From Steromphala cineraria (Eukaryota > Mollusca > Gastropoda > Trochida > Trochidae), in assembly GCA_916613615.1 (NCBI GenBank), contig OU744730.1, positions 21,640,406 to 21,704,405 on the forward strand: DNA of 64,000 nucleotides, given 5' to 3'. The first letter of the stretch is position 1. Each line of letters starts with the position of its first letter. Positions 23,101 through 33,290 of this stretch are shown one piece after another. The notes beneath the pieces were generated by a model. It was given only the letters and a program-made list of their open reading frames with translations, was not told where the DNA came from and made no database searches. The translations under genes were made by a program, and so were the position numbers.

Positions 23101-26100
23101 ATCTTCCATCAGTGACTGGGGTGACGAGTAGCACAACAACCTTCGTTGTATATAACATGTTTAATATGTTGAAGCCACTATGGGTCGGAATTTTACGGAA
23201 AACACATGTTGCCTTGTAAATGACAACCTTTTTCTATCAAAACAAGGATAAGTGACACCTAATTCTAAAGGAAATGAGATTTAGTATGTTGATATTTTAC
23301 CCGCTGAAGAAAAGGACTTCATAAAAAGGACAAATCAATCAAAGCATTGGCGGATCCGGAAGGGGGCAGCGAAAATCCTGTTTCCGCCTCTGTAGGGATA
23401 TATTCAATAAGTATTTCCATAAACATTCTCTCTCTATCGAAAGTTATATTCGTTGTTGTGTTATGTATTTCTAATCAATTTGATTTATTTCACATTTGAA
23501 TATGATGTTGATGTTGTTAAGGTGTTTATCTTAACACCAATCAGCTGTATATGTTAACTTATATATTTTGACTAATGACAGGTGCTCGCCCCCAAGAGAA
23601 CAAGGGGAGTCTCCTGCGTCTTGGTCTCCTGAACAACAAGAAGGTAGCCCCACGGGCCCGCGACTGGACAGTAGAGAACGTGGACATTGACTCGGACACA
23701 GTGACCGCCACTGTCATGTCCTTCTCCCGCTGCATCATCGGCAGTTACGACGTGTTCGTGGCGACCAAGAAGGAAGGGGACGATGAGTACAGCAGATATG
23801 AGTACGAGGAGGAGGATATCTACATGATCTTCAACCCCTGGTGTAAAGGTATGTGGTCTCTTTATTCAACCCCTGGTGTAAAGGTACGTAAGAGGTGTAG
23901 TCTTTTCATTCAACCGTTCATTCAATGGTACGTTATATACGATATGCAGTCTCTTTTCTACCTGATACCATTGGTCTTCCTATTTAACACGAGCACTTAG
24001 CCGAGAATTGGTCAAACCTTGCTTAAAGTTATTATTTTCTTCATTCAAACTTGTTTTCATTCTTGAAACCGCTTGTATAGAAGGCATGCAGACACTTATT
24101 CTACCTTGGTTTGAGACATATTGGTTATCACTAAAGGTCGAAATGGTCTCTGCTTTCAAATCACGATTCTTGATGCAGTGCAGCGAGGCTTCTATTAGCC
24201 AGTGATGGAGTTGTCTCCCTTAACTCAATATCAAAGATGAGAATTTAGATACAATGCAGCAAGGCTTGAATTAGCCCGTGTTTGAGTTGTCTCCCTTTAC
24301 TCTTTATGAAAGTTGACATACTATGCAACGAGACTTGAATTAGCCAGTGATGTAGTTGTCTCCCTTAACTCTTTATGAAAGTTGACATACTATGCAATGA
24401 GGCTTGAATTAGCCAGTGATGTAGTTGTCTCCCTTAACTCTTTATCAAATCACGATGCAATGCAGCAAGTCCTCAACAAGTTAGTAATGACACATGCTTA
24501 ATCCTTGTATTGCCAGATGACCCAGTCTACATGGCGGAAGACAACCGCAGACAAGAGTACGTGATGAGAGACAATGGACGTATCTGGGTCGGGTCGGCTT
24601 GGAACAACCGCGGTAGACCTTGGAACTTCGGTCAGGTATGCTTTCTTTGATCCGCCTTTTCGGAAAATTCCATCAACAAATCAACCAATCGCATTTCTGT
24701 AGAGTGGTAGTATTCCAATTTACAGATCAAATGTGTAAATCAAAATTTTGTAATTAGGTTACACTGTCAATTCGAAACTAACAATTGAATACTTGACCAA
24801 GATGTGACGTTTCTATTTTTCGTAAGTTTAATAGCCATAAACCTAATTTCAATGAAAACAAATTAAAGATTTTTTTATATAACCTTAATTCAGCAAATAT
24901 ATATATCATTTCCAGTTTGATGACCCCTGTCTGGACGCGGCCTTGACCTTGATAGACAAGGCTGAACTTGGAGATGTTGCACGGGGCAGTACCGTGGCTA
25001 TTTTGAGAGCCATTTCTGCTTTGGTAAGAATTTACTTTGTTACAATTGTTACCTTTGTTTACTATCTAAATGATACATTATTCTGACGAAAGTCCTTAAA
25101 GGCAATTAATTGTGAGATGAATACATGATATCACCTTTGCTGTGATTTTTCCGAGCTTACTTTAATTCACTCATTAATTCGACATCTCAAATAATTTGAC
25201 CACGTATTTTTCTAGGGAAACAAACACAAATCTCCTCTAATATTTCGACCATGTGTACGTTTTGCCCTTTATTTTATAACATCATTTGAAGCCATGAAGG
25301 AGTATGCATATGAAACAACACGTCTTGTATTTGAACAATAAAGATGTTGTTTCTTGATTTATTAAAATGAGGATTTGATGATAAAGCAGCCTTTGTAGGG
25401 TGAGAATGGTTGCCTATGTATCTTTAAATTTGTAATTTCGCTGTTTCCAGACGAACAGTAACGACGATGACGGAGTGTTAACAGGCAAGTGGGGCAAGCC
25501 GTACACCGACGGTAAGGTGCCCTGGAGCTGGATCGGGAGTGTGGAGATTCTCAAGGAGTACATGCAGAAGGGCAAACCTGTCAAATACGGACAGTGCTGG
25601 GTCTTCTCGGGGGTTATCACCACGTGTAAGTTCACCTTATTGATTCCAACTTTCTAGGTTACGGGGTTATCTCCACGTGTAAGTTGATATCCCAACGTGT
25701 AAGGACACCTTGTTGATAATAACGTTTAGGGTGTGGGGCTATACCACGTGTACAGACAGCTTAGTTATTAAAACGTTTTGGGTTTGGGGGTTTTCTCCAC
25801 GTGTAGGTTTACCTTATTGATTCTAACTTTCTAGGTCACGGGGTTATTTCCACGTGTAAGGACACCTTGTTGATAATAACGTTTAGGGTGTGGGGCTATA
25901 CCACGTGTACAGACAGCTTAGTTATTAAAACGTTTTGGGTTTGGGGGTTTTCTCCACGTGTAGGTTTACCTTATTGATTCTAACTTTCTAGGTCACGGGG
26001 TTATTTCCACGTGTAAGGACACCTTGTTGATAATAACGTTTAGGGTTTGGGGTTATCACCACGTGTACAGACAGCTTAGTTATTATAACGTTTTGGGTTT

Positions 26101-29100
26101 GGAGGTTTTCTCAAAGTGTAAAACCACTTGATAATTATATCGTTTATTGTTTGAGGTTATCACAACGTTTCAGTTCACTTCATTTATTAAAACGTTTCGT
26201 GTTTGAGGTTTCCCCCGGTCGTGTTACTCCCACGGACAGTTTTTGGTGTTATCAGGGGTTACATAGTTTAAAGTTCAATATCAGATTCAATTTTTTTATT
26301 CGAATAAGAAGCCAAAAGTTTAACATTAGCTTATTCATTCATACCGTAGACCCTTGAAAATCTTAAATCCATAATAGATTGTTTTCAATATACAACCAAA
26401 AAATCCTCACAGGTTCTTTCTCCTGCCATCATGCATCCTTAATCATGAATTCTTACCACTTAAAAACTGAACAGGCCTACATGTAACATAAGAAATAAAT
26501 GCCGTGGAATTGCATGCTATAAATTTTTGTACAAATATGAGAATGAGTGTTAAGAAGCTGTATAATATTACAAGATCGTTCTGTTCAGTGCTACGAGCCC
26601 TTGGTATCCCGTCTCGGTCCGTGACCAACTTCCAATCAGCTCACGACACTGACGATAGTATGACCATTGACTCTCACTGGGATAAAGATGACGAGCGAAT
26701 AGACTGGATGGACAACGACTCTGTGTGGTAAGTATAAACAACATCATGCTGTTTGGTATTTTTTCAAAATTAATTTTTTGAAATTCGAGGAAATCGAACT
26801 CCCTACGTTTTAGTGACCACAAGGTCTGTTCTTCGGCCCTAATATGGCAATTTATATAACCAATTTTTAAATTGGTTATATGTCGATTTCAGAAGCAAAT
26901 ATTTGAGGCAATGACAGCTATTAATCTATTTTTAATGAATTCCGAAATTTATCAGGGGACATTTCAGTCGAGCTTAAAGACAATTCTTGTCTACGGAGGT
27001 GTATACAGTTCATGACCCCTTTCATTCTTTTCCTTTTCTTGATTCGCAAGACGAATGTGTGTTTTTGATAATATTAAGACAACAACTATTATCTAACAGG
27101 AACTTCCACGTTTGGAACGAGGCATGGTTGCGGCGTCTTGACCTACCCAAAGGTTACGATGGATGGCAGGCCGTTGATGCTACACCACAGGAACTTAGTG
27201 AAGGTTTGTCTTTGATATAATTAAAGGGCGATTTCATACAATTGATATCAGCTTATACTAAATGTAGGCCTATCGCCTTCAGAGAATCTCATTAAAACCC
27301 CGGTAATTACCCGAAGTCGAAGTAAAATAGTGTCAATTTCATAATTGGAACGGGGTTCAAACGTCCAAACGCACTAAACCCCTAGATCAGCCACTGATTT
27401 CTTTCTTTTTGTTAACCCTTATGATGCTGAAGAAATATATATGTCCAATTGGTTACAGGTGTGATGCGGTGCGGCCCGGCGTCCCTGAAAGCAATCAAGG
27501 ACGGTCATGTCTACCTCAGCTACGATACGCGATTCATCTTCAGTGAGGTTAATGGCGACAAGGTCCACTGGAAGGTAGGTCATTTAAAGATCTTTTGAAT
27601 CTCCGAGGAGATATTATGTCTGTTGTTTTGTGTTACATATGTCGACTTCAAATCAAATCACTTCAATTCAGGTTATTGAGAATTGAAGGCCAAGGGTGCA
27701 ATAGGTATGGTATACATGTAGTTAACGTTGTGTAAAATAAATATTCAGCACATGATATGTAAACATGTACACATAGCGTAGTTTTTTGTGAATAAGATAC
27801 ATATTCGCTTGCGAACCTTTAACTTTGTAACCTCATGAGAGATTTGAATTCAACAATATATGTCAATGTTAGCGTTGGTGTCATTTCATCATTAAGTGCT
27901 GTACTGACTTTTGATGAAAAGTATCATGTAAGTGAAAATCGTTTAAAGATATTGACAGAAAGGCATTTTGTAGTTTTTTTCATTAAAATTGGACAATTAA
28001 GGACAACTATAGTTAGCCAAATCAATTTATCAAGCATATATTTGGGAGAAGCTCTAAAATACGTTTGATGTTGTGGTTATCTTATAGCTAAATGCATATT
28101 CTCAATCTATTACAGTTATAAAACTTAATTTATAAAATAGCTTTGTTTTCAAAACCAATATATTCACTCCTTACAGGTGAATGAAGATGGTGCGGCGGAA
28201 GTGATGCGCATTGATAGTGGCGCAGTAGGCAAGAAGATCAGTACGAAGGCAATAGGATCACACTTAAGGGATGACGTCACTCACCTCTATAAATACGAGG
28301 AAGGTGGGTGGTTTACTTATTTAAATTTTCCACTAACTATATCGAATTAAAACATTGTTTTAATTTGACCACTCTACTGGTTAGAAATGGAGAATTATAA
28401 AAAAAACGTCCGTCATAATCGAATGTTTCGGGGTAACTATAATTCATTTAACTGGCATTTATGGCATCAGCCTCGGTGAAAAGCAGGAATTTGATTTGCT
28501 TTTATTGAATCTATTGGTTGAAATTCGGTTGATAGTGTTTGATGTAATGTATTGCTATTTGTTGAATTTGCTGTAATATCAGAAAGTGCTCTTGTTAAAA
28601 CAATGCTTAGCTTAGAAGAAAATTTTACGTTTAGAAGAATCAAAGCAATTATCTTATTCAAGTTTTTTTTATTAAGGTATGGTGATTCAATACAATTTCT
28701 TCAGTTATAATTTGTTTTCATTCTTGCTCAACAGTTAGTATAACAGCATAAATTACATGAAAAAGAGGTGGTTCTATGCTGTAACCCTGTCTTATCCACT
28801 TCAACAGGTTCGGATAAGGAACGAGAGGTTGTCAAGTTCGTAAACACATTCAGCGAGAAGAAGAACATCTACGAGACCAACACCAACGCGGACATAAAGT
28901 TCACCCTGAAGGTGCCAGAGGCGGCCGCGGTCTCTGACGACTTCGAGGTTGCCATGGTGATGAAGAACACGTCAGACGAGGCGAGGACAGTGAAGGGACG
29001 TCTCTCGATCTTCACCTCCTACTACACCGGTGTGCCCGATAAACGACTCGGGGACACGTCCACTGAAGTCACCATCCAGGCTAAACAAGGTGGGTGCAAC

Positions 29101-31574
29101 ATACAGAATTTACTGTGCATATTCTTCATGTCTCGGACTAAACGCCGTAACAATGATTTAAACAAAGCTTGAACATTTTAATCCACCCCAAAAATGGAAA
29201 CTGTCCTCGTTACAATTGGGTCCTAATGACGTAAGAAAAATGACTTTTCAAAAAAGTCAATGGAATTTACCTGAGCATTTGTCAGTTAACTTTCATGATG
29301 GACGTGGTAATCAAGATCCATTAATGACAAAAGCATGACACTTTGGTAATAAGTTGAGGTTTGAGAAAGCATAAATCAATTCTACCATACCCACAATTTC
29401 ATAGCATCATTTGATGGTGAGTCTAAACTATTGTCGCATAGTATGTTTGACTTTTGATGATATTACAGCCAGACTATTTTACTACATCGTAACATCGAAT
29501 TCCAATGTCCTGCAGTTTATGCTGCCAAGAATTCAGTCTTTCAAGATCATTTCAATGAAAATCAGAGAAAAGTGATGTCAGTTATTAAGCGATTTTCAAC
29601 TCTTACGTAATGTTTTTAGTTAATAACTACTTGTGATGAGAAACAACTAAAAGCTTATTTCAACAATAAACTACTCTAGAATTGTCTCATCCTCACAGTA
29701 ATTTCAGTCTGTTAAAGGAGTAACCTTATGGTTGATAATGAGCAATGTATGGATAACATAAAACAGAAAAACAGAAAAGGTTTGCCATCAATTATTATTA
29801 TTTATTAGATGTCTGGTTCACTACGTCGAATGCCTATAGCTTATCTAACACACTTGTCTTAATACGTAGAGGTAAAATGATAAGGGAAATGGATACAAGT
29901 TAAGCAATCAATAAAATCAATAAAGTCATTTCATAGTTGTAGGGATGAGAATTTTAAGCTGATCATCTTATTACAGCTGGGATTGTCCCAATGCAAAGCC
30001 GAACTGTCAGTTTTATGCCTTGCTGCAGACCCTTGAGTTTTCTGTGCTTGCTCTCTAGCTTATTATGAGAGATAGCAATAGTCCGATCATAAAGTAACTG
30101 GAGCTTGCTAACAATCGCCTGTAGGGACGCTGTTATCAGCACAGAAAAATTAGGGGGTCTGCAGCAAGGCATAAAACTGACAGTTCCGAAACTGGCGTTT
30201 TAGGCTTTGTGTAGGAAGATGGCTTGGTCCAGATTGTAGATTTATTCATTGAATACCATCCCGGTAGTTTAAATCCAGGAATTTCTGCTATTTTTTTTAA
30301 AATTCATTCCCTGTAGTTGTCTATATCTTAATGATGATGATTATGTTGCAGAGGAAAGCGTGGTCATCAAATTAACGACGTCACAATACCAGAACAAGCT
30401 GAGTGCCGAGGCCAGTTTCGAGGCTACAGCCAACTTCCGGGTTATCGAGACCAAGCGCCAGTGGGCAGACAACGAGTGCTTCACCCTTGTCAAACCAGAC
30501 CTCGAAATAAAGGTAATTCTTGAACATACTCAGAAAAACAATTGTGAAAAACTGGAATCGTTCAAACACAATGTTTATAAAAAAAGGTGGTACGCACACA
30601 TGACATATATGACCAAAGACGTATATTAGTATTTTGTTAACGTAGTATGACACTGTTCATGTTTATCGACGATAAAATATACAAATATGTCAAAAAACAC
30701 TGGTTGGAATGTCAAAGTGGGGCGTTCACATGATAAGTATGACATGATTATGTTCACCAAAGGGAGATTAACAATGATATCATCTGTTCACAGCTCCCTG
30801 ACGAGATCAAGGTCAAGGAGAGCTCCAAGGGCACGGTGACCTTCACTAACCCACTGGACATCAAACTGACCGGGTCATCCCTACACGTGGAGGGGGGCGT
30901 GGCCATTGGTTCACAGGTCTTGCAACACAAGTAAGTGCAGTCTAACGAATAACTGGTTATTTTATTCCTGTTTCGTGACTGTAACATAAAGGAGCCTTTA
31001 GTAAGTCTTTCTACCATTTAGCAAGTCTAGTTGTCATTGATGAAACTAAAATCCTAGATGTGAAAAAAACATGGGTAATGGTTAATCACACTAACTATTT
31101 TTGCAATGTTGTTAGTTTTCGTTAAATATGTCGTTTTACATTGTATAATGGAGAGAAGGATGCATTATTGTCCAATTTCTTTCGATGGTCATTTCATTCC
31201 CAAGAGTTATTGTAAATTACAATAAAAGATCAACAGTGCGGCTATCATACAGTCTAAACAATGGGTTGATAGTATTGACACTTTGTCACGTGTCAAGAGA
31301 AGTTCGTACAGGCAAAGTAATGAATTCTCTCAAAATTTCTTGAGTTGGCATGTGATATTCAAAATTTTTACAAAGATTATAATAATTAAGTTGTTAAACA
31401 TAACCTCATATATGTTTTACATTCCATTGCAGAAAGGCGATTGCTCCTGGCGAGACGGTCAGCTTTGATTTCAATATCAACCCGAGACGTCGCGGTGAAA
31501 AAGAGGTTGAAGCCTCGTTTTCATCTGACCAACTTTGTGGTATTGACGGAAGTGCCGAATTCAAAATCGTATAG
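14022..31574 (+). CDS. Tg: Transglutaminase (protein-glutamine gamma-glutamyltransferase), 15 exons
   Basis: Calcium-dependent enzyme joining glutamine and lysine side chains; in invertebrates the family serves haemolymph clotting, haemocyte adhesion and cuticle or matrix cross-linking. Exons: 14022-14110, 21471-21586, 22325-22507, 23582-23848, 24517-24635, 24916-25023, 25451-25625, 26589-26727, 27100-27203, 27459-27574, 28177-28303, 28808-29089, 30352-30512, 30794-30930, 31433-31574; 2265 nt, 754 residues, every junction in frame. Order: basic N-terminal extension (1-65), beta-sandwich, catalytic core, two C-terminal beta-barrels. Triad: Cys343 in YGQCW, His402 in [10 protein letters not shown], Asp425 in AVDATPQE. 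The 59- and 23-residue spacings equal factor XIII. Trp308 matches the transition-state Trp (TG2 W241). There is no signal peptide, so it is cytosolic or non-classically exported. Start context CACCATGG is ideal. Confidence 0.96.
15715..15905 (-). mobile_element. 9-bp-TSD MITE, degraded
   Basis: TAGTCTGTTATCCAGACCCTA ... TCTAGATGCCTCAGCTTTAG ... GTTAGTCT, reverse orientation. Boundaries uncertain and no clear duplication. Confidence 0.5.
16226..16420 (+). mobile_element. 9-bp-TSD MITE copy in transglutaminase intron 1
   Basis: TAGACTAACATTTAGTCTC ... GATGACAGACTA, flanked by TCATACCCGT on both sides (9-10 bp duplication). Confidence 0.75.
20942..21295 (+). mobile_element. TTAA-type MITE family 1, copy B
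   Basis: TTAA-AGGGGCAGTAGCACG ... CGTGCTACTGCCCCT-TTAA; terminal repeats nearly perfect. In transglutaminase intron 1, 175 bp before exon 2. Confidence 0.85.
21471..21586 (+). CDS. Transglutaminase exon 2
   Basis: Residues 30-68 plus one base. Continues the basic run (TRRRRARQ), then the amphipathic [18 protein letters not shown] linker into the beta-sandwich. Acceptor TTGCAG. Confidence 0.9.
22325..22507 (+). CDS. Transglutaminase exon 3 (beta-sandwich)
   Basis: Residues 69-129 plus one base. Family hallmarks: [38 protein letters not shown], matching the N-terminal domain of vertebrate and arthropod enzymes. Confidence 0.95.
22613..22976 (+). mobile_element. TTAA-type MITE family 1, copy C
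   Basis: TTAA-flanked copy with intact AGGGGCAGTAGCACGT and ACGTGCTACTGCCCCT ends, in transglutaminase intron 3. Confidence 0.85.
23582..23848 (+). CDS. Transglutaminase exon 4
   Basis: Residues 130-218 plus one base. Completes the beta-sandwich and opens the core with [11 protein letters not shown], the family's LFNPWCxDD motif split by the intron. An acidic stretch EYEEEDIY precedes it. Confidence 0.95.
24160..24475 (+). repeat. Tandem repeat, ~70 bp x 4, transglutaminase intron 4
   Basis: Units carry TTGAATTAGCCAGTGATG, GTTGTCTCCCTTAACTC and TATGCAACGAG. The two central copies are almost identical. Confidence 0.8.
24517..24635 (+). CDS. Transglutaminase exon 5
   Basis: Residues 219-258: [20 protein letters not shown] and RGRPWNFGQ, core-domain motifs (family form KPWNFGQF). 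Confidence 0.95.
24916..25023 (+). CDS. Transglutaminase exon 6
   Basis: Residues 259-294, [18 protein letters not shown] and [12 protein letters not shown], helical part of the core. Phase 0 on both ends. Confidence 0.95.
25451..25625 (+). CDS. Transglutaminase exon 7 (active-site cysteine)
   Basis: Residues 295-352 plus one base. [19 protein letters not shown] carries Trp308; [11 protein letters not shown] carries nucleophile Cys343. The donor lies in CACGTGTAAG, the first unit of a downstream tandem array that repeats this junction. Confidence 0.96.
25621..26180 (+). repeat. 52-bp tandem array with CACGTG boxes, transglutaminase intron 7
   Basis: Nine CACGTG boxes start at 25621, 25674, 25745, 25798, 25851, 25902, 25955, 26008 and 26060, spaced 51-53 bp (one 71). 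A higher-order 157-bp trimer is repeated. The first box is the exon 7 donor itself; decayed units continue to about 26,180. Confidence 0.9.
26589..26727 (+). CDS. Transglutaminase exon 8
   Basis: Residues 353-398 plus two bases: [20 protein letters not shown] (family LRCLGIPTRVVTNFxSAHDT), then an acidic calcium-binding segment [12 protein letters not shown]. Confidence 0.95.
27100..27203 (+). CDS. Transglutaminase exon 9 (His and Asp of triad)
   Basis: Residues 399-433 plus one base: [20 protein letters not shown] with His402 and [11 protein letters not shown] with Asp425. Confidence 0.96.
27459..27574 (+). CDS. Transglutaminase exon 10
   Basis: Residues 434-472: [35 protein letters not shown], end of the catalytic core. 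Confidence 0.95.
28177..28303 (+). CDS. Transglutaminase exon 11
   Basis: Residues 473-514 plus one base: [20 protein letters not shown] with YKYEE, the family's GKxISTKxVG...DIT..YKYPEG calcium-loop region. Confidence 0.95.
28808..29089 (+). CDS. Transglutaminase exon 12 (first beta-barrel)
   Basis: Residues 515-608 plus one base. [17 protein letters not shown] then a beta-rich domain with [20 protein letters not shown], typical of C-terminal barrel 1. Confidence 0.94.
29129..29440 (+). repeat. Dispersed repeat, copy 1
   Basis: Shares CTGTCCTCGTTACAAT, GAGCATTTGTCAGTTAACTT and TCATGATGGACGT with 63,775-64,000. In transglutaminase intron 12; right end estimated. Confidence 0.6.
29962..30222. 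mobile_element. Foldback element in transglutaminase intron 12
   Basis: Inverted arms AACTGTCAGTTTTATGCCTT ... GCAGCAAGGCATAAAACTGA about 130 bp apart, with GGGTCTGCAG / CTGCAGACCC. Related to the arm at 1-115. No coding capacity. Confidence 0.6.
30352..30512 (+). CDS. Transglutaminase exon 13
   Basis: Residues 609-662, barrel 1 into barrel 2, including [15 protein letters not shown] and a [10 protein letters not shown] end. Confidence 0.93.
30794..30930 (+). CDS. Transglutaminase exon 14
   Basis: Residues 663-707 plus two bases, barrel 2: [20 protein letters not shown], the family's FxNPLxxxLxxxxxxVEGxG motif. Confidence 0.94.
31433..31574 (+). CDS. Transglutaminase terminal exon 15
   Basis: Residues 708-754 and the TAG stop (31572-31574): [19 protein letters not shown] ... 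[13 protein letters not shown]. The first AATAAA (31589-31594) is only 15 nt past the stop; another AATAAA is near 32,753. Confidence 0.93.
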
Positions 31575-32947
31575 ATAGAAACCATATGAATAAATATCTA
31601 TCCATGACATCAAGAACAATGAAATGTAGTAGAAATTACTAGGGAATTAGAACAACCAATGTGAGAGAAGAAGACTATCAAGTTAACTTTACAATACTCA
31701 CCATAAAATAGAAATGAATCATCTTAAAAGGTCATAATCATCAGATCGTTTTTATCATTTCAAACCATTTTGACAAAGACATTTTCACCGAACTTCAGGA
31801 AGCATCTGGCAGCTAATCATCGACATGCAATGTTCATAGAAATCGGCTAGATGAGTAATATGTATCAGCTTTTTTGCATAGTTCGCAAAAGCAAGGTCTA
31901 TAAAAATTATTTCATAGATAAATGTGCACCGTTTCAGTCCAATCACATTAGCTTAGTTATTTTTAGGATTTCTTCTATCCTCACAATCCAATCGTATTTA
32001 AGTTTTAATTTGCTGAATCTTGAAATCCCATTATGTTAAAACTTCCTCAATCGGCAGATTTTACAAAATTTCGCACAATTTGATCAATTGCAATCATGAC
32101 ATGACCAAATTGTTCGAAGTTTTGTAAAATCTGCCAGGATCAATATATAGATATGACACTATCATGGGACCCAATCATTGAGTTGTAGATGACAAAATAC
32201 GCATGTGCGGATGTTGGATTCTCTTTCAATCGATTTTAACTGACAACCTCTTCACATTAAGAGCTTAACAAAACTTTGAATCATTGCTAAAGTTAATTAA
32301 AGATTAAAGTGATTATCGATTCGATAAATGTTTTAGAAAAGCAACGTCATAGTGTATGTTATGTTAACAACACCGGAAATAATGTTTCCTTTGTGAGCTA
32401 GATGTTTTAGATCAGGATGAAAATCAAATCAGAAAACTCAGTGATGTCCCTACACCCAATCCATGTATTTAAGCTTAAATTGGAGAAAGTTGACAGCAAA
32501 TCGTCTACTGGCCCAGATGCTGGAGGAAATAGAACTTTCATAATTGATATCAGTGACGATCCAACTTCATCTTGAACAACGCTTACATTTTGACCAGGAT
32601 CCCATGGAACATGTGTGTGTTCGTTACAGCATATCAATTCATCACTTCAGCTCTTGATTGGCCTCACTTTCACGGGATTTCTTTAGACTTGCTCAAAGCT
32701 GTGTGCAATGTACAAACACACTTCGATTTTATAAATTTATATCTATGTTCTTTAATAAATCTTTTGTTACAAAAACTGTGTTTATTGTTTTTGAAAGAAT
32801 GAAAATATTTCCCTCTCTCTTCGCACTGAGGTAAGTTATCTCTGAGGAATATGAGCTAAGGGCAAGAAAAACAATGTTACCGTTTGAAAAAAACTCATTG
32901 GCAGCCGACAAATTTTGCATACGTGGATTGATTTTAAAGTTTCCATT

Positions 32948-33290
32948 TTAAAAGGGCAGCAACACGTTTAAGGGGAAAATAAGAAGTCAGGAAAATGAAA
33001 ATAAATGGCTCCAACTGAAAGACAATGTACTGAGACTAAATGACGCAGTGATAACTCAAAGGTATTATGAAAAGTTAAGCCATTCGATTGCTTTTTCTTT
33101 CACAAAATGAATTAAAGAGGTTCACACAAAAATGCTCTCTAATTGATTTTATCATTTGTTCTCTGACTATTGATGATTGGTTTGTGTAATGAGGTGTTTG
33201 ACACTATGAAAATAAATTCGTTTAGCATTAACATACAATATCAGTTAAAATTTGAAAATATACATGTTTAAAAAAAGCCTGCCCCTTTAA
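32948..33290 (-). mobile_element. TTAA-type MITE family 1, copy F, diverged
   Basis: Opposite orientation, both TTAA flanks kept, ends AAGGGCAGCAACACG and GCCTGCCCCT. The most diverged copy, in the transglutaminase-IRF intergenic space. Confidence 0.7.
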
